Below, one piece after another: positions 46,057-55,590 of a stretch of 64,000 nucleotides of DNA. The position numbers and the translations under genes are program-made. The notes under the pieces are model-generated. The model made no database searches. It was not told where the DNA came from and saw only the letters and a list, made by a program, of their open reading frames with translations. Position 1 is the stretch's first letter. Each line of letters starts with the position of its first letter. The stretch comes from Marinospirillum alkaliphilum DSM 21637. Its GTDB lineage: Bacteria > Pseudomonadota > Gammaproteobacteria > Pseudomonadales > Halomonadaceae. The stretch is from the NCBI RefSeq assembly GCF_900119735.1, contig NZ_FPJW01000002.1, positions 310,001 through 374,000 of the forward strand, written 5' to 3'.

Positions 46057-47349
46057 GTGTCTGAACTGAAAAATGCATCAAGAGTGATGGCTGGTCTGCT
46101 GATGCTGTTGTTATGCGGTATCACCTTTGCTGAACCTCGCTTGCTGGATCGGGTGGTGGCGGTGGTCGATCGTGAAGCCCTGATGGAAAGTGAGCTGCAG
46201 CAACGCATGCAGCAGGTGCGCGGACAGATTGCTGATCGTGGATTGCGTGCCCCACCGGAGGCAGTATTACGCCAGCAGGTGCTGGATCGCCTGATTCTGG
46301 ACACCATTCAGCTGCAGTTGGCACGCCAGGCCGGTATGCGGATTGATGAGCAGACCCTGAACCAGACCCTGACGCGCATTGCTCGCCAGAATCAGATGGA
46401 TCTGCGTCAGTTCAGCCAGGCCATTGAGGCTGACGGCATGAGCTTTGCTGCTTTCCGTGAGCAGATCCGTCAGGAAATGCTGATTTCTCAGGTCCGGCAG
46501 CGTCGTGTTGGTGATCGCATTCAGGTCAGTCAGCAGGAAATTGAAAATTACCTGGCTTCCCCCGAAGCTTTGGAACAGGAAGGGCGTGAGTTCCGGGTTG
46601 GGCATATCCTGGTTCAGGTACCGGATAACCCGACACCTGAGCAGATCGGTGAGGCCCAGCGGCGTGCCGAAGCATTAAAAAAGCGTCTGGATGCCGGTGA
46701 AGACTTCCAGGAAATGGCCATTTCCAGCTCTGCTGGTGACGAAGCTTTCAGTGGCGGTGATCTGGGTTGGCGTGCTGCTGCCGCTTTACCTTCCTTGTTT
46801 GCTGATCAGGTGGTGCGTTTGCCGGTTGGTGGCATGGCAGGCCCGATTCGCAGTCCCAGCGGTTTTCACCTGATCAAACTATTGGAAACACGTGGTGGTG
46901 CCCAGCATCTGGTGGATCAGACCCGTGCCCGTCACCTGTTGTTGTCCACCAATGCGCTGCGTGATGAGCAGGCGACCCTGAACCAGCTTCGCGAGCTGCG
47001 TCAGCGCATCAGTCGTGGTGAATCGCTGGCAGACCTGGCCCGTGAATATTCTGATGATCGGGGCAGCAAGCAGTCAGGTGGCAGCCTGGGTTGGGTCAGT
47101 CCGGGACAGATGGTTCCCGCTTTTGAGCAGGCCATGAACCAGTTGGCCGTTGGTGAGGTATCCGAACCCGTGCAGAGCCAGTTTGGCTGGCATCTGATTC
47201 TGGTCGAGGAGCGTCGCAAATCGGATATGACCGACAATCTGCGTCGTCAGCAGGTGCGTCAACTCTTGTCAGAACGGCGTTTTGAAGAAGAAGTGCAGAA
47301 CTGGTTGCGTGAAATTCGAGACAGCACCTGGGTTGAGATTCGCGAATGA
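46057..47349 (+). CDS. surA: Periplasmic chaperone and peptidyl-prolyl isomerase SurA
   Basis: A 430-residue chaperone that escorts outer-membrane proteins such as LptD. A signal peptide ([15 protein letters not shown]) is followed by the N-domain, [16 protein letters not shown], and by two parvulin domains. The first is near residues 170-275 ([10 protein letters not shown] through GGDLGWR). The second is at about 285-385 (ARHLLL through [12 protein letters not shown]). A short C-terminal helix completes it. The GTG at 46057 is chosen because GGAAGAG lies six bases ahead of it; an earlier GTG at 46051 would touch that site. It follows lptD by 14 bases. Confidence 0.96.
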   Translation: MSELKNASRVMAGLLMLLLCGITFAEPRLLDRVVAVVDREALMESELQQRMQQVRGQIADRGLRAPPEAVLRQQVLDRLILDTIQLQLARQAGMRIDEQTLNQTLTRIARQNQMDLRQFSQAIEADGMSFAAFREQIRQEMLISQVRQRRVGDRIQVSQQEIENYLASPEALEQEGREFRVGHILVQVPDNPTPEQIGEAQRRAEALKKRLDAGEDFQEMAISSSAGDEAFSGGDLGWRAAAALPSLFADQVVRLPVGGMAGPIRSPSGFHLIKLLETRGGAQHLVDQTRARHLLLSTNALRDEQATLNQLRELRQRISRGESLADLAREYSDDRGSKQSGGSLGWVSPGQMVPAFEQAMNQLAVGEVSEPVQSQFGWHLILVEERRKSDMTDNLRRQQVRQLLSERRFEEEVQNWLREIRDSTWVEIRE

Positions 47350-48356
47350 CAAGAACAGCCGCTTGCTTACCATTACTGATCACTGCCGGTGAACCGGCAG
47401 GTATCGGGCCTGATCTGGTGCTGCAACTGGCCGCTGAAGGCTGGTCATCAGATTGGCTGGTAGTGGCTGATCCGCAGTTGCTGTCTGATCGGGCGGCGGT
47501 GCTGGGTTTGCCCTGCCCGCTGCATGAAGTCCGACAGGATCAGCTGCATCTGCCGGTGCCGCAGGGAAAAATCGGTGTATTGCCGGTGGCGTTGGCAACG
47601 GCAGCCCAGCCGGGTGTCCTGAATCCGGCCAATGCTGCTTATGTGCTGGAAACCCTGCGACTGGCCACCGATCTGTGTTTACAGCAGCAGGCCGCCGGCC
47701 TGGTGACTGCCCCGGTTCACAAGGGAGTGATTAATGATGCCGGTTATGTTTTCACCGGGCATACGGAATTCCTGCAGCAGCGTTGTGGTTGTGACGAAGT
47801 GGTGATGCTGCTGGCCACAGCAGAGTTGCGCGTGGCGCTGGCAACAACCCATCTGCCGTTGCGAGCGGTGGCCGATGCCATCACTGCAGAGCGACTGGAA
47901 CGCATTATTCGTATTTTTCATCAGGATCTGATCAACCGCTTTGGTTATACACAACCCCGTTTGCTGGTCTGTGGGCTTAATCCCCATGCCGGTGAAGGCG
48001 GACATCTGGGGCGGGAAGAAATTGAGGTGATTGAACCGCTGTTGCAGCAGCTGCGCCAGGAAGGACTGGAGTTAATCGGGCCTTTGCCAGCAGATACCCT
48101 GTTCACTGAAAAGGTGCTGGCGCAGGGTGATGCAGTGTTGGCCATGTACCATGATCAGGGCTTGCCGGTGTTGAAACATCGTGGCTTTGGGCGAGCGGCC
48201 AACATTACTTTGGGGTTGCCGATCATTCGCACCTCAGTAGATCATGGCACTGCCTTGTCATTGGCTGGCACAGGACAGGCCGATATCGGCAGCTTGAAGA
48301 CCGCACTGCACTACGCTGAGCAGTTCCGCAGTGCAGCATCTGCTGCACACCATTAA
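47346..48356 (+). CDS. pdxA: 4-hydroxythreonine-4-phosphate dehydrogenase PdxA
   Basis: A 336-residue NAD-dependent enzyme of pyridoxal phosphate synthesis. It opens with [13 protein letters not shown], as in the family. Metal-binding histidines occur in [20 protein letters not shown] and [25 protein letters not shown] near the end is also typical. The ATG overlaps the surA stop by four bases. It precedes rsmA by 25 bases, as in other gammaproteobacteria. Confidence 0.96.
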   Translation: MTRTAACLPLLITAGEPAGIGPDLVLQLAAEGWSSDWLVVADPQLLSDRAAVLGLPCPLHEVRQDQLHLPVPQGKIGVLPVALATAAQPGVLNPANAAYVLETLRLATDLCLQQQAAGLVTAPVHKGVINDAGYVFTGHTEFLQQRCGCDEVVMLLATAELRVALATTHLPLRAVADAITAERLERIIRIFHQDLINRFGYTQPRLLVCGLNPHAGEGGHLGREEIEVIEPLLQQLRQEGLELIGPLPADTLFTEKVLAQGDAVLAMYHDQGLPVLKHRGFGRAANITLGLPIIRTSVDHGTALSLAGTGQADIGSLKTALHYAEQFRSAASAAHH

Positions 48357-48381
48357 AAATTTGATTGCCGGGAAAAACAAC

Positions 48382-49194
48382 ATGGCTGGATTCCAGGGTC
48401 ACCGTGCGCGTAAGCGTTTTGGTCAGAATTTCTTGCAGGACCCAGGCATGATTCGCCGTATTGTGCGGGCCATAGCACCCAGAGGTGAAGATCGACTGGT
48501 CGAGATAGGCCCGGGCATGGGTGCCATCACAGAGCTGTTGCTGGAAGAAAACCGCTTCCTGGATGTGGTCGAGCTGGATCGTGATCTGATTCCCGGTTTG
48601 AAGGTGAAGTTTTTTAATCATTCGGGTTTTCAGGTGCATGAAGCAGATGCACTGAAGTTTGATTTTGCCGGTTTGCGGCAAGGTGATGAAAAACTGCGTG
48701 TAGTGGGTAACCTGCCCTACAATATTTCCACGCCACTGATTTTTCATCTGCTGTCCTTTCAGGGATTGATTGAGGACATGCACTTCATGCTGCAGAAGGA
48801 AGTGGTTGAACGCCTGGCTGCCAGTCCGGGTAGCGGCCAGTGGGGGCGTCTCAGTGTGATGGCTCAGTACTACTGCCAGGTTGAGTTTTTATTTGAAGTG
48901 CCGCCTGAGTGTTTTAACCCCCGTCCCAAGGTGGACTCAGCCATTGTACGCTTGACTCCACACACTCAGCGGCCTTTTGTTGCCGCGGACGAGCAACTGC
49001 TTGCTGATACCGTTCGACTGGCATTTGCACAGCGCCGTAAAACCCTGCGTAATAACCTGAAAGGAGTCATTGCCGCAGAGGTGCTGGAGTTATTGGGCAT
49101 TGACCCGCAGCGCAGACCGGAAACCCTGACGCTGGAAGAGTTTGTGAAATTGGCCAATCACCGTCTGGATACTGCATGGCAACCTACGCAATAG
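48382..49194 (+). CDS. rsmA: 16S rRNA dimethyladenosine transferase RsmA (KsgA)
   Basis: A 270-residue methyltransferase that dimethylates two adenines near the 3' end of 16S rRNA. The motifs are KRFGQNFLQD at the start, EIGPGMGAITELLL (SAM binding) and NLPYNIS (catalytic motif IV). The start at 48382 is chosen over an upstream in-frame codon inside pdxA because GGGA lies at good spacing and the length matches E. coli (273). It overlaps apaH by 19 bases. The gene apaG, usually between rsmA and apaH, is absent. Confidence 0.96.
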   Translation: MAGFQGHRARKRFGQNFLQDPGMIRRIVRAIAPRGEDRLVEIGPGMGAITELLLEENRFLDVVELDRDLIPGLKVKFFNHSGFQVHEADALKFDFAGLRQGDEKLRVVGNLPYNISTPLIFHLLSFQGLIEDMHFMLQKEVVERLAASPGSGQWGRLSVMAQYYCQVEFLFEVPPECFNPRPKVDSAIVRLTPHTQRPFVAADEQLLADTVRLAFAQRRKTLRNNLKGVIAAEVLELLGIDPQRRPETLTLEEFVKLANHRLDTAWQPTQ

Positions 49195-50000
49195 GAGACA
49201 TTCAGGGCTGCTGGGAGGCCTTTCAGCAGTTACTGCAAGACATAGCCTTTGACCCCTGGCAGGATCGTCTGTGGTTGGCCGGCGATCTGGTGAATCGTGG
49301 GGCCGGTTCGCTGGAAGTGCTGCGTTATGCTGCAGGCCTGGGTGATCGGGTGCAGGTGGTGCTGGGTAACCATGATATTCATTTGTTGGCGGTTGCCAGA
49401 GGTTTGCGCAAAACACGCCGTTCGGACACGCTGGATAAGCTGCTGAAAGCACCAGATGCCCCGGCTTTACTGGACTGGCTGGCCAATCAGCCACTTTTGC
49501 ATCATGACACTGCGCTGGGTTTTGTGATGACCCATGCAGGCATCCCGCCAATCTGGACCCTGACTCAGGCTAAAACGCTGGCAGCAGAGGTAGAGCAGGA
49601 GTTGCGTTCAGACCGCCAGCAGCAATTATTGACACATCTGTTTGGCAACAAGCCGCGTTGCTGGTCTGACAAGCTGCAGGGGCAGGAGCGCTTTCGTTGC
49701 ATCATCAATTATTTCACTCGCATGCGTTTCTGCAAGCCGGATGGCACCCTTGAGCTGGACAGCAAGAGTGAGGCTGGCAGTGCACCCAAGGGTTATGCTC
49801 CCTGGTTCAGTTACCCCAGTCAGGTATTGCCGGAGTCCCGGATGATTTTTGGTCATTGGGCTGCTTTATCCGGGCATACCGGTGTTGGTGGTATTCATGC
49901 CCTGGATACCGGGTGTGTCTGGGGGCAGTTTCTGACCGCCATGCGGTTGGAGGATCAGCAGGTATTTCGGGTGGCTTCAATTAAGAAAGATCTCATATAA
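49176..50000 (+). CDS. apaH: Diadenosine tetraphosphatase, symmetrical (ApaH)
   Basis: A 274-residue PPP-family hydrolase that splits Ap4A into two ADP and can remove Np4 caps from RNA. The metal motifs are GDIQGCWEA (about 7-15), GDLVNRGAGS, GNHDIHLLA and the later FGHWAALSG, all as in E. coli ApaH. Motif 2 reads GDLVNRG, as usual for this family. The start lies inside rsmA, giving a 19-base overlap and probable coupling. Last gene of the lptD run before glpE. Confidence 0.96.
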   Translation: MATYAIGDIQGCWEAFQQLLQDIAFDPWQDRLWLAGDLVNRGAGSLEVLRYAAGLGDRVQVVLGNHDIHLLAVARGLRKTRRSDTLDKLLKAPDAPALLDWLANQPLLHHDTALGFVMTHAGIPPIWTLTQAKTLAAEVEQELRSDRQQQLLTHLFGNKPRCWSDKLQGQERFRCIINYFTRMRFCKPDGTLELDSKSEAGSAPKGYAPWFSYPSQVLPESRMIFGHWAALSGHTGVGGIHALDTGCVWGQFLTAMRLEDQQVFRVASIKKDLI

Positions 50001-50001
50001 T
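49996..50001 (+). promoter_or_regulatory. Perfect -10 box before glpE
   Basis: TATAAT overlaps the apaH stop codon, 33 bases before the glpE ATG. There is no good -35 at 16-18 bp, so its strength is uncertain. Confidence 0.35.
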
Positions 50002-50034
50002 GGTTCTTTTTATGTCAAGCCGGAGAGGGATGTT

Positions 50035-50349
50035 ATGAGTTTCAAGATCATTCAGGCGCAGATGGCCCGGGAACTGCTGGATCAGGACAAGGCCACTTTT
50101 GTTGATATCCGTGATCCGCAGAGTTTTGATGCCAGCCACATTCGTTCATCAACACGACTGGATAACAGTAATCTGCAAGCTTTTCTGGCCGCTGCCGACA
50201 AAGCTCGACCGACAGTGGTGTGTTGTTATCACGGCATGAGCAGTCAGAGTGCTGCCCAGTTTCTGGCTGAGCAGGGTTTCAGCGAGGTTTACAGCCTGGA
50301 TGGCGGTTTTGAGTTCTGGAAAACCTGCCATCCGGATGCTTGTGAATAA
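50035..50349 (+). CDS. glpE: Thiosulfate sulfurtransferase GlpE
   Basis: A single-domain rhodanese of 104 residues. The catalytic loop is CYHGMSS with the active cysteine C64, aligned with Cys65 of E. coli GlpE (CYHGNSS). FVDIRDPQSFDASHI is the standard first motif. It transfers sulphur from thiosulfate to cyanide or thioredoxin in vitro. GGAGAGGGA precedes the ATG. It follows apaH by 34 bases and converges on flgT. Confidence 0.94.
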   Translation: MSFKIIQAQMARELLDQDKATFVDIRDPQSFDASHIRSSTRLDNSNLQAFLAAADKARPTVVCCYHGMSSQSAAQFLAEQGFSEVYSLDGGFEFWKTCHPDACE

Positions 50350-50373
50350 GTCTGTCACCAGGCAATAAATGGT

Positions 50374-51582
50374 TTACCAGGCGATCACCAGGTCACCCTG
50401 TTGGATATTCACCATCTCTGGCAGGGTCACCAGGGTGCCGTTGGCAAAATTGGGTTGTACCCGGCGCAGGCTCAGTGTCAAATCCACCGGTACCAGCTCG
50501 GTGTAGGGTCGCTGGGTGTGATCAAAAAAAGTGTTCAGGCGGTAGACACCCAGGGTATCACCGGGGCGTAACCCTGCATCAGAGCCAGCATCAATGTATA
50601 GGGTCTTGTTGTCGGTACGGGTAATGCGAGCCATAAACGGTTGGCAACCCACCATCACATGCAAGTCACTGACCATCTGCTCAATCAAGTCATCTACTTT
50701 ACGACCATAGTCAGTTTCCCAGAAACGTGGACTACCAAACCCAACCTTCTCGGTGCGATTTTCTGTCCAGTTGCCGGTGATGTTGTAACTGCGGCTGGTC
50801 ACCAGCTCGCCACTGAAACCATCGTGAATAAACAGATCCACCTTAAAGTCTCTGGCAAAGCGGTCACCACGATAACGAGTACGCTCATAGATACCTTGCA
50901 GCAGTGGTCTTTCACTGGCCAGCTCCGGATGTAGCAGATCCATGCTGCGTACCACGCCGGTCAATACATACTGCGAGCCAATACGTGTTGCGGTATCAAC
51001 CGCAGTGGTTAAAGTGCCGCGATCACTGACCGAGGTTGGAATGCTGCCGGTGTCGTTGTAGAGCTGATAACGAACGGCATCCAGAACCCGAAGTCGGTCG
51101 TAACCCTGCATGCGTTGCAGTAGCTCACGAGGTAGGCGCTCATTCACATCATGCAGGGCGCCCATGTTGGCAGACCAGGGTCTTTCCAGGTAAAAATTAC
51201 TGATTGCAAGGCTACGTCGATAACCATTGGCATAGTTGCCACCTTCACAGCTGCCGGTATTTTCAACTCTGGCGCGAACCGTTACGAACAGCAAGCCACG
51301 CTCGACTTTTTCATTGAGCACTTCCATTTCCAGAATGCTGCTTTGGGTGCTGATGGCAACCTGGTCGGTGTGGATCTGGCCGCCGCTCATGGCTTGATAA
51401 CCATTAATTTCCAGTGCACCCTGAAAGCTGGCCTGACGAAGGGCGTCACGAATGGCGGCACGACGAGCGTTGGTGAGATCCTGATGCTGGATAACAGCGG
51501 AGCCGGTTGCCTCAACCCATTGGGTTGCTTGCAGTGGCAGACTGAGTAGCAGCAACAGCATTAAGATGATCGCTTTATGCAT
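50374..51582 (-). CDS. flgT: Flagellar H-ring protein FlgT
   Basis: A 402-residue periplasmic protein with a signal peptide (ILMLLLLLSLPLQATQ). FlgT forms the H-ring around the LP ring of Vibrio-type polar flagella and helps anchor the sodium stator. The visible parts are an N-terminal domain with ATGSAVIQHQDLTNARRAAI near residue 25, the middle domain (RRSLAISNFYLERPW onward) and a C-terminal beta domain (TLYIDAGSDAGLRPGDTLGV, about 335-354). It is downstream of flgP, separated by a hairpin. FlgO is not encoded here. Presence of FlgP/FlgT suggests a high-torque polar flagellum. Confidence 0.88.
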   Translation of the reverse strand: MHKAIILMLLLLLSLPLQATQWVEATGSAVIQHQDLTNARRAAIRDALRQASFQGALEINGYQAMSGGQIHTDQVAISTQSSILEMEVLNEKVERGLLFVTVRARVENTGSCEGGNYANGYRRSLAISNFYLERPWSANMGALHDVNERLPRELLQRMQGYDRLRVLDAVRYQLYNDTGSIPTSVSDRGTLTTAVDTATRIGSQYVLTGVVRSMDLLHPELASERPLLQGIYERTRYRGDRFARDFKVDLFIHDGFSGELVTSRSYNITGNWTENRTEKVGFGSPRFWETDYGRKVDDLIEQMVSDLHVMVGCQPFMARITRTDNKTLYIDAGSDAGLRPGDTLGVYRLNTFFDHTQRPYTELVPVDLTLSLRRVQPNFANGTLVTLPEMVNIQQGDLVIAW

Positions 51583-51597
51583 GAATCCGGTCCATTG

Positions 51598-51633
51598 AAA
51601 GCAAAACGGGAAGTATCAGATTGATACTTCCCG
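51598..51633 (-). terminator. Perfect hairpin between flgP and flgT
   Basis: Arms 51607-51618 and 51622-51633 form a perfect 12 bp stem with a three-base loop. On the minus strand it is followed by TTTTGCTTTC. It lies between two genes of one flagellar unit and would let flgP be made in excess of flgT, or else flgT has its own promoter inside the last bases, which is unlikely since only 15 bases remain. Confidence 0.75.
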
Positions 51634-51675
51634 AAGAAAAAGTCCAGTGCTGAGGAGTGCCTCTACTCCTTTGCC

Positions 51676-52212
51676 TCAATCCAGGTGGTAACGAGTATTG
51701 CGGCCTTGCTGGGAAGGCTGGCTGCTGCTGCTGACGGTGGCTGGACGACAGATGGGGTTATCTGCTTCACCTTCCAGCATGCAGCGCTGTACTTCAGGTT
51801 CCAGCACCAGCTCCAGTTGGGTTTCAAAAGAGCCATCGCTCAATTCGCGAACATTGGCCACGCGGGCATCACGAATCAGGCTGTCAACAAAAGCGCGAAT
51901 GCTGTCATCGGTGGTGGCCAGGTTGTTGACGGTTGTCACACCTTGAATGCGGGTGCCATTCACACGCTCAGCAAGGGAGCGGTAAGCGTCAATTTTGGAT
52001 GCACGCATGGCCAGGAGGCGGCGCTGAGTGGCGTTGAGCTGAACGTTTTCCTCACCAGCAGTACCGTAGCCATTAACCCGGATAATGACCACTTCCAGAT
52101 TGGTGAAGGTTTGTGCCTGAGGTGCAGACTGTTCCTGTTTCTTGGAGGCGCAGCCGGTGGTCAGGGTTAATGCCAGCACCATGCTGCCTGCAAAAAGGAT
52201 TTTTTTGATCAT
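51676..52212 (-). CDS. flgP: Outer-membrane lipoprotein FlgP (LPP20 family)
   Basis: A 178-residue lipoprotein: the signal peptide MIKKILFAGSMVLALTL ends in the lipobox LTTGC, so C22 or nearby is lipidated. The LPP20 domain is seen in QLNATQRRLLAMRASKIDAY and the segment VNGTRIQGVTTV. FlgP forms the basal disk or outer H-ring part in Vibrio and Campylobacter. The start at 52212 is chosen because GGGAGA lies ahead and gives a proper lipoprotein signal. It is the upstream gene of flgT, divergent from cca. Confidence 0.87.
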   Translation of the reverse strand: MIKKILFAGSMVLALTLTTGCASKKQEQSAPQAQTFTNLEVVIIRVNGYGTAGEENVQLNATQRRLLAMRASKIDAYRSLAERVNGTRIQGVTTVNNLATTDDSIRAFVDSLIRDARVANVRELSDGSFETQLELVLEPEVQRCMLEGEADNPICRPATVSSSSQPSQQGRNTRYHLD

Positions 52213-52364
52213 GTTGTCTCCCGGGATCCTGTATTTCCTGTACTGCAATTCTAGTCTGATGGTTCAGGCCTGCGCCATCTTTAAAATGTTACATTGCGCT
52301 ATTGATTCAATGTTATCGCATAATCGGCCGCATCGATGAAAAATTTAATGTTTTGAGGCAGTCA

Positions 52365-53456
52365 ATGCAGATTTATCTGGTGGGTGGTGCAGTCAGGGAT
52401 AGGTTGCTGGGATTGCCAGTTCATGACCGGGACTGGGTGGTGGTGGGTGCCACCCCTGAAGCAATGCAGGCGCTGGGCTATCGCCCGGTGGGTCGCGATT
52501 TTCCGGTGTTTCTGCATCCGGAAACCGGAGAAGAGTATGCTTTGGCCCGTACCGAGCGTAAACAGGGTCAGGGGTATCGGGGGTTTGTGGTTTGTGCGGA
52601 CCCTTCGGTTACACTGGAAGAAGATCTGCAGCGACGGGATCTGACCATCAATGCCATGGCAGAAAACAGTGAGGGTGTGCTGATCGATCCCTGGGGGGGG
52701 CAGATTGATTTGCAGCAGCGTTTATTGCGTGCAGTATCTCCGGCTTTTGCTGAAGATCCGTTAAGGGTGCTGCGCACCGCCCGTTTTGCTGCCCGTTTTG
52801 CTGAGCTGGGGTTTCAGGTTGAAGCCGGGACCATGCAATTGATGCAGCAGCTGGTGCATATCGGAGAAATGCAGGCACTGACACCAGAGCGCTGCTGGAT
52901 AGAGCTTGAAAAAGCATTGCAAACGCCCAGCCCCAGTGTGTTTTTTCATGTCTTGCAACAGGTCGGTGCCTTGCAGGTTTTATGGCCTGGATTGTTTGGG
53001 CATTTGCAGCGGCAGCCGGGTAATCTTGTGTGGTTGGATCGACTGAGTCACTTGCAGTTAACCCAGAAGCTGGCGCTGCTGGGCTGGCAGGCAGAAGAAT
53101 CCTTTGCCGCTGATCTGTATCGTGAAATCAAGATGCCGCAGGCCTGTTTCAGGCAGTTGCAGGCTTTGTTGCGTGCGCAGGGCAGTGAAGGGCTGGCGGG
53201 TGAGTCTGCCGAGGCGGTGATGCAGCTTTATGATCTGCTGGATGCCTGGCGTCAGCCACAGTTGCTGGAGACTACCCTTGAGCTGCTGGAGGCTTTGCAG
53301 CAAACGCCTGTCAGGCAGTCACTGGTCGCCTGGCAGTCTCAACTGCAGGGTGTTTCTGCTGCGCCGCTGGTGGCAGCAGGGTTAAAGGGACCTGCGGTAG
53401 GGGAGGCCTTGCATCAACAACGATTGGAGCGGCTGCGGCAGCTCATTAAGTCTTGA
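52365..53456 (+). CDS. cca: CCA tRNA nucleotidyltransferase (HD domain absent)
   Basis: A 363-residue class II nucleotidyltransferase that adds or repairs CCA at tRNA 3' ends. The head motif is [12 protein letters not shown] with [10 protein letters not shown] (metal aspartates), then [10 protein letters not shown] and the neck region with [15 protein letters not shown]. coli CCA carries an HD phosphohydrolase domain after this; here the HTLMTL and CHDLGKG type motifs are missing and the C-terminal region is shorter and glutamine-leucine rich. It thus probably keeps only the polymerase function. The start has GAGG eight bases upstream. Its last 11 bases overlap the convergent folK end. Confidence 0.92.
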   Translation: MQIYLVGGAVRDRLLGLPVHDRDWVVVGATPEAMQALGYRPVGRDFPVFLHPETGEEYALARTERKQGQGYRGFVVCADPSVTLEEDLQRRDLTINAMAENSEGVLIDPWGGQIDLQQRLLRAVSPAFAEDPLRVLRTARFAARFAELGFQVEAGTMQLMQQLVHIGEMQALTPERCWIELEKALQTPSPSVFFHVLQQVGALQVLWPGLFGHLQRQPGNLVWLDRLSHLQLTQKLALLGWQAEESFAADLYREIKMPQACFRQLQALLRAQGSEGLAGESAEAVMQLYDLLDAWRQPQLLETTLELLEALQQTPVRQSLVAWQSQLQGVSAAPLVAAGLKGPAVGEALHQQRLERLRQLIKS

Positions 53457-53985
53457 AAGAAATCTGACGCCCCTGCCAGGTGAAATCAACGGCCTGCATC
53501 AGTTGATCCGGGTGTTGATGTGTTTGCCATAGCTGAAGGAAGGTTTGCTGGCTGCCCGGTGGACACAGATTCGGTGCCAGTTCAGCCATCGGGCGCAGTA
53601 CAAAATCATGCTTCAGCAGGTCTTTGTAGGGCAGTTGCAGGCCATCATGGTTGCCGCTCGCTTCTCCCCAGAGAAGAATGTCCAGATCAAGGGCGCGGAC
53701 ATAGGTGCTTTGATCTGTGGGGCGCAGGTATTTTTCACCGGCTTCCAGTTGTTTCAGGAAGGCATTCAGTTCCCCGGGCTGTAGCTGGGTATAAAACCCG
53801 GCCACCAGGTTGTAAAAAGGGGCGCATTTTTTCACTTTCAGGCCAACGGGCTGGGTTTCGTAAACCTGGCTGATGGTCAGCTCACCAAAGGCCTGATGCA
53901 AACCGTCCAGTGCACGGCTGATCTGGTGATGGCGATCATGATTGCTGCCCAGACTGATCCAGACCTGCACTTGTGAGTCAGTCAA
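53446..53985 (-). CDS. folK: 2-amino-4-hydroxy-6-hydroxymethyldihydropteridine pyrophosphokinase
   Basis: A 179-residue folate-pathway kinase. [14 protein letters not shown] at the start, the ETQPVG..PFYNLV region (about 60-80) and the [10 protein letters not shown] motif with its metal aspartates (about 115-125) are all typical. The start is a TTG at 53985, with GGAGG six bases upstream, lying inside the end of folB (eight-base overlap). It converges on cca with an 11-base overlap. Last gene of tsaD-folB-folK. Confidence 0.92.
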   Translation of the reverse strand: MTDSQVQVWISLGSNHDRHHQISRALDGLHQAFGELTISQVYETQPVGLKVKKCAPFYNLVAGFYTQLQPGELNAFLKQLEAGEKYLRPTDQSTYVRALDLDILLWGEASGNHDGLQLPYKDLLKHDFVLRPMAELAPNLCPPGSQQTFLQLWQTHQHPDQLMQAVDFTWQGRQISFKT

Positions 53986-54352
53986 GGGTTGCCTCCTGAC
54001 GTTGCCGGCAGATGCGAACGCCGACAGTGGTTGCAGCAGGCACCGCACCGGGCTTGCGCAGTGTCAGGGTGACCTGTGGGGTGTTGAATTCGGCCAGCAG
54101 GCATGCCGCCATGCGTTCAGCAAGGGTTTCAATCAGATCATGGTGCTGGCTCTGTACCAGTTGCATCAGTCGCTGGCTGATGGCGGCATAATCCAGGGTC
54201 TGGTGCAGTTGTTCGCTGCTGGCTGCAGGACGAATGTCGGTCAGCAGCTCCACATCCACTTCCAGCTTTTGCAGCAGTTGTTTCTCCCAGTCAAACACGC
54301 CAATACTGGCCAGCAGTTGCAGGTTGTGAATAAAAATGACGTCTTGCATCAT
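53978..54352 (-). CDS. folB: Dihydroneopterin aldolase FolB
   Basis: A 124-residue T-fold enzyme that makes 6-hydroxymethyl-dihydropterin, the substrate of FolK encoded next. [18 protein letters not shown] at the N-terminus is the family pattern (the usual glycine-Val/Ile-x-xW/E motif), with [14 protein letters not shown] further on. The start ATG overlaps the tsaD stop (ATGA); a second ATG follows directly. Coupling with folK by overlap matches their sequential steps. Confidence 0.93.
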   Translation of the reverse strand: MMQDVIFIHNLQLLASIGVFDWEKQLLQKLEVDVELLTDIRPAASSEQLHQTLDYAAISQRLMQLVQSQHHDLIETLAERMAACLLAEFNTPQVTLTLRKPGAVPAATTVGVRICRQRQEATLD

Positions 54353-55386
54353 GCCAGTCCCTGCAGTTCAACCAGCGGCCATCTGGGTCGAAGGGCCGGG
54401 GGGGGTGACTGATCCTGCTGCCCTGCCAGCAGCCGACAGGCACCGGCATAAGCAATCATGGCACCGTTATCCGTGCAATAGGCTGGAGCCGGGTAATAAA
54501 CCTCGCCACCCATACCCTGCAAAGTACTGCGCAACTGTTCACGAAGGTGTTGATTGGCACTGACGCCACCAGCAATCACCAGGCGTTTCAGGCCCGTTTG
54601 TTTCAGGGCGCGTTTGCACTTGATGACCAGGGTGTCGACCACCGCATCCTGAAAGGCCCAGGCCACATCAGCGAGGGTTTGCTGATCCAGTTGATCAGTT
54701 TCCCGCAACTGTTTCACGCAGGTCAGGGTGTGGGTTTTCAGACCGCTGAAGCTGAAATCCAGGCCGGGGCGATCGGTCATCGGGCGAGGAAAGCGGAAGC
54801 GCCCGCGGGTGCCCTGTTCGGCCAGGCGAGCCAATCGTGGGCCGCCGGGATAACCCAGATCCAGCAGCTTGGCGGTTTTGTCAAAGGCTTCACCGGCAGC
54901 ATCATCCACGGATTCACCCAGCAGGGTGTATTCACCGATGGCATCCACCTGGATCAGCTGGGTGTGACCACCGGAAACCAATAGTGCCACAAAGGGGAAT
55001 TCGGGGGGTGTCTGAGTCTGATCCAGCAGGGGGGCCAGCAGGTGGCCCTCCATGTGATGGATGCCCAGCGCCGGTATTTGCAGTGCAAAAGCCAGTGATC
55101 GCCCAAAGCAGGCACCGGTCATCAGTGCACCGATCAAGCCGGGGCCTGCAGTATAGGCGATGCCATCCAGTTGCTGCAGGGTATGGCCGGACTCATCAAG
55201 CAGTTGCCGCACCAGCGGGGAGAGTTTGCGCAGGTGATCGCGAGATGCCAGCTCCGGCACCACCCCCCCATAACGCTCGTGCAACTCGACCTGACTGTAG
55301 AGGGCGTCAGCGACCAGTCCTCGGGTGGTGTCATAAAGGGCAACACCGGTTTCATCACAGGAGGTTTCGATACCCAGCACCAGCAT
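54349..55386 (-). CDS. tsaD: tRNA threonylcarbamoyladenosine transferase TsaD
   Basis: A 345-residue ASKHA-fold enzyme that makes t6A37 in ANN-decoding tRNAs with TsaB and TsaE. The motifs are [16 protein letters not shown] (nucleotide binding), the metal histidines in [21 protein letters not shown], and the C-terminal [14 protein letters not shown] and [13 protein letters not shown]. The start at 55386 has TGGAG nine bases ahead. It is essential in most bacteria. Only 25 bases separate its start codon from a MITE-like element, so its promoter must lie in or beyond that element. First gene of tsaD-folB-folK. Confidence 0.96.
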   Translation of the reverse strand: MLVLGIETSCDETGVALYDTTRGLVADALYSQVELHERYGGVVPELASRDHLRKLSPLVRQLLDESGHTLQQLDGIAYTAGPGLIGALMTGACFGRSLAFALQIPALGIHHMEGHLLAPLLDQTQTPPEFPFVALLVSGGHTQLIQVDAIGEYTLLGESVDDAAGEAFDKTAKLLDLGYPGGPRLARLAEQGTRGRFRFPRPMTDRPGLDFSFSGLKTHTLTCVKQLRETDQLDQQTLADVAWAFQDAVVDTLVIKCKRALKQTGLKRLVIAGGVSANQHLREQLRSTLQGMGGEVYYPAPAYCTDNGAMIAYAGACRLLAGQQDQSPPPALRPRWPLVELQGLA

Positions 55387-55411
55387 GGCGAGCGGCTCCA
55401 CAAAGCAGTTT

Positions 55412-55553
55412 GGAAACCTCTGATTAACTACTTTGCTGGCTTATGCTGTGTTGAAATTGGCCTCAAAATGCTCATTTACTCTGTGTAAACTCCGCTTTTT
55501 CAGCCAATTTCGCCTTGCCTAACCTGCGCTCGTGACATTAATTCAGAGGTTTC
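55412..55553. repeat. MITE-like palindromic element between tsaD and rpsU
   Basis: A roughly 142 bp non-coding element bounded by inverted repeats GAAACCTCTGATTAA (left, from 55413) and TTAATTCAGAGGTTTC (right, to 55553). Inner arms GAAATTGGC (55453-55461) and GCCAATTTC (55503-55511) pair perfectly, and ATTTAC/GTAAA at 55474-55489 form the centre, so the whole unit can fold into one long imperfect hairpin. It has no reading frame. The related ends recur in a 48 bp palindrome at 55991-56038. Size and structure fit a miniature inverted-repeat element; mobility is inference and no target duplication beyond two or three T is seen. Confidence 0.65.
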
Positions 55554-55590
55554 TTTGAAGCCGGGCATTATAAAGGAAACTGCTTAATGT

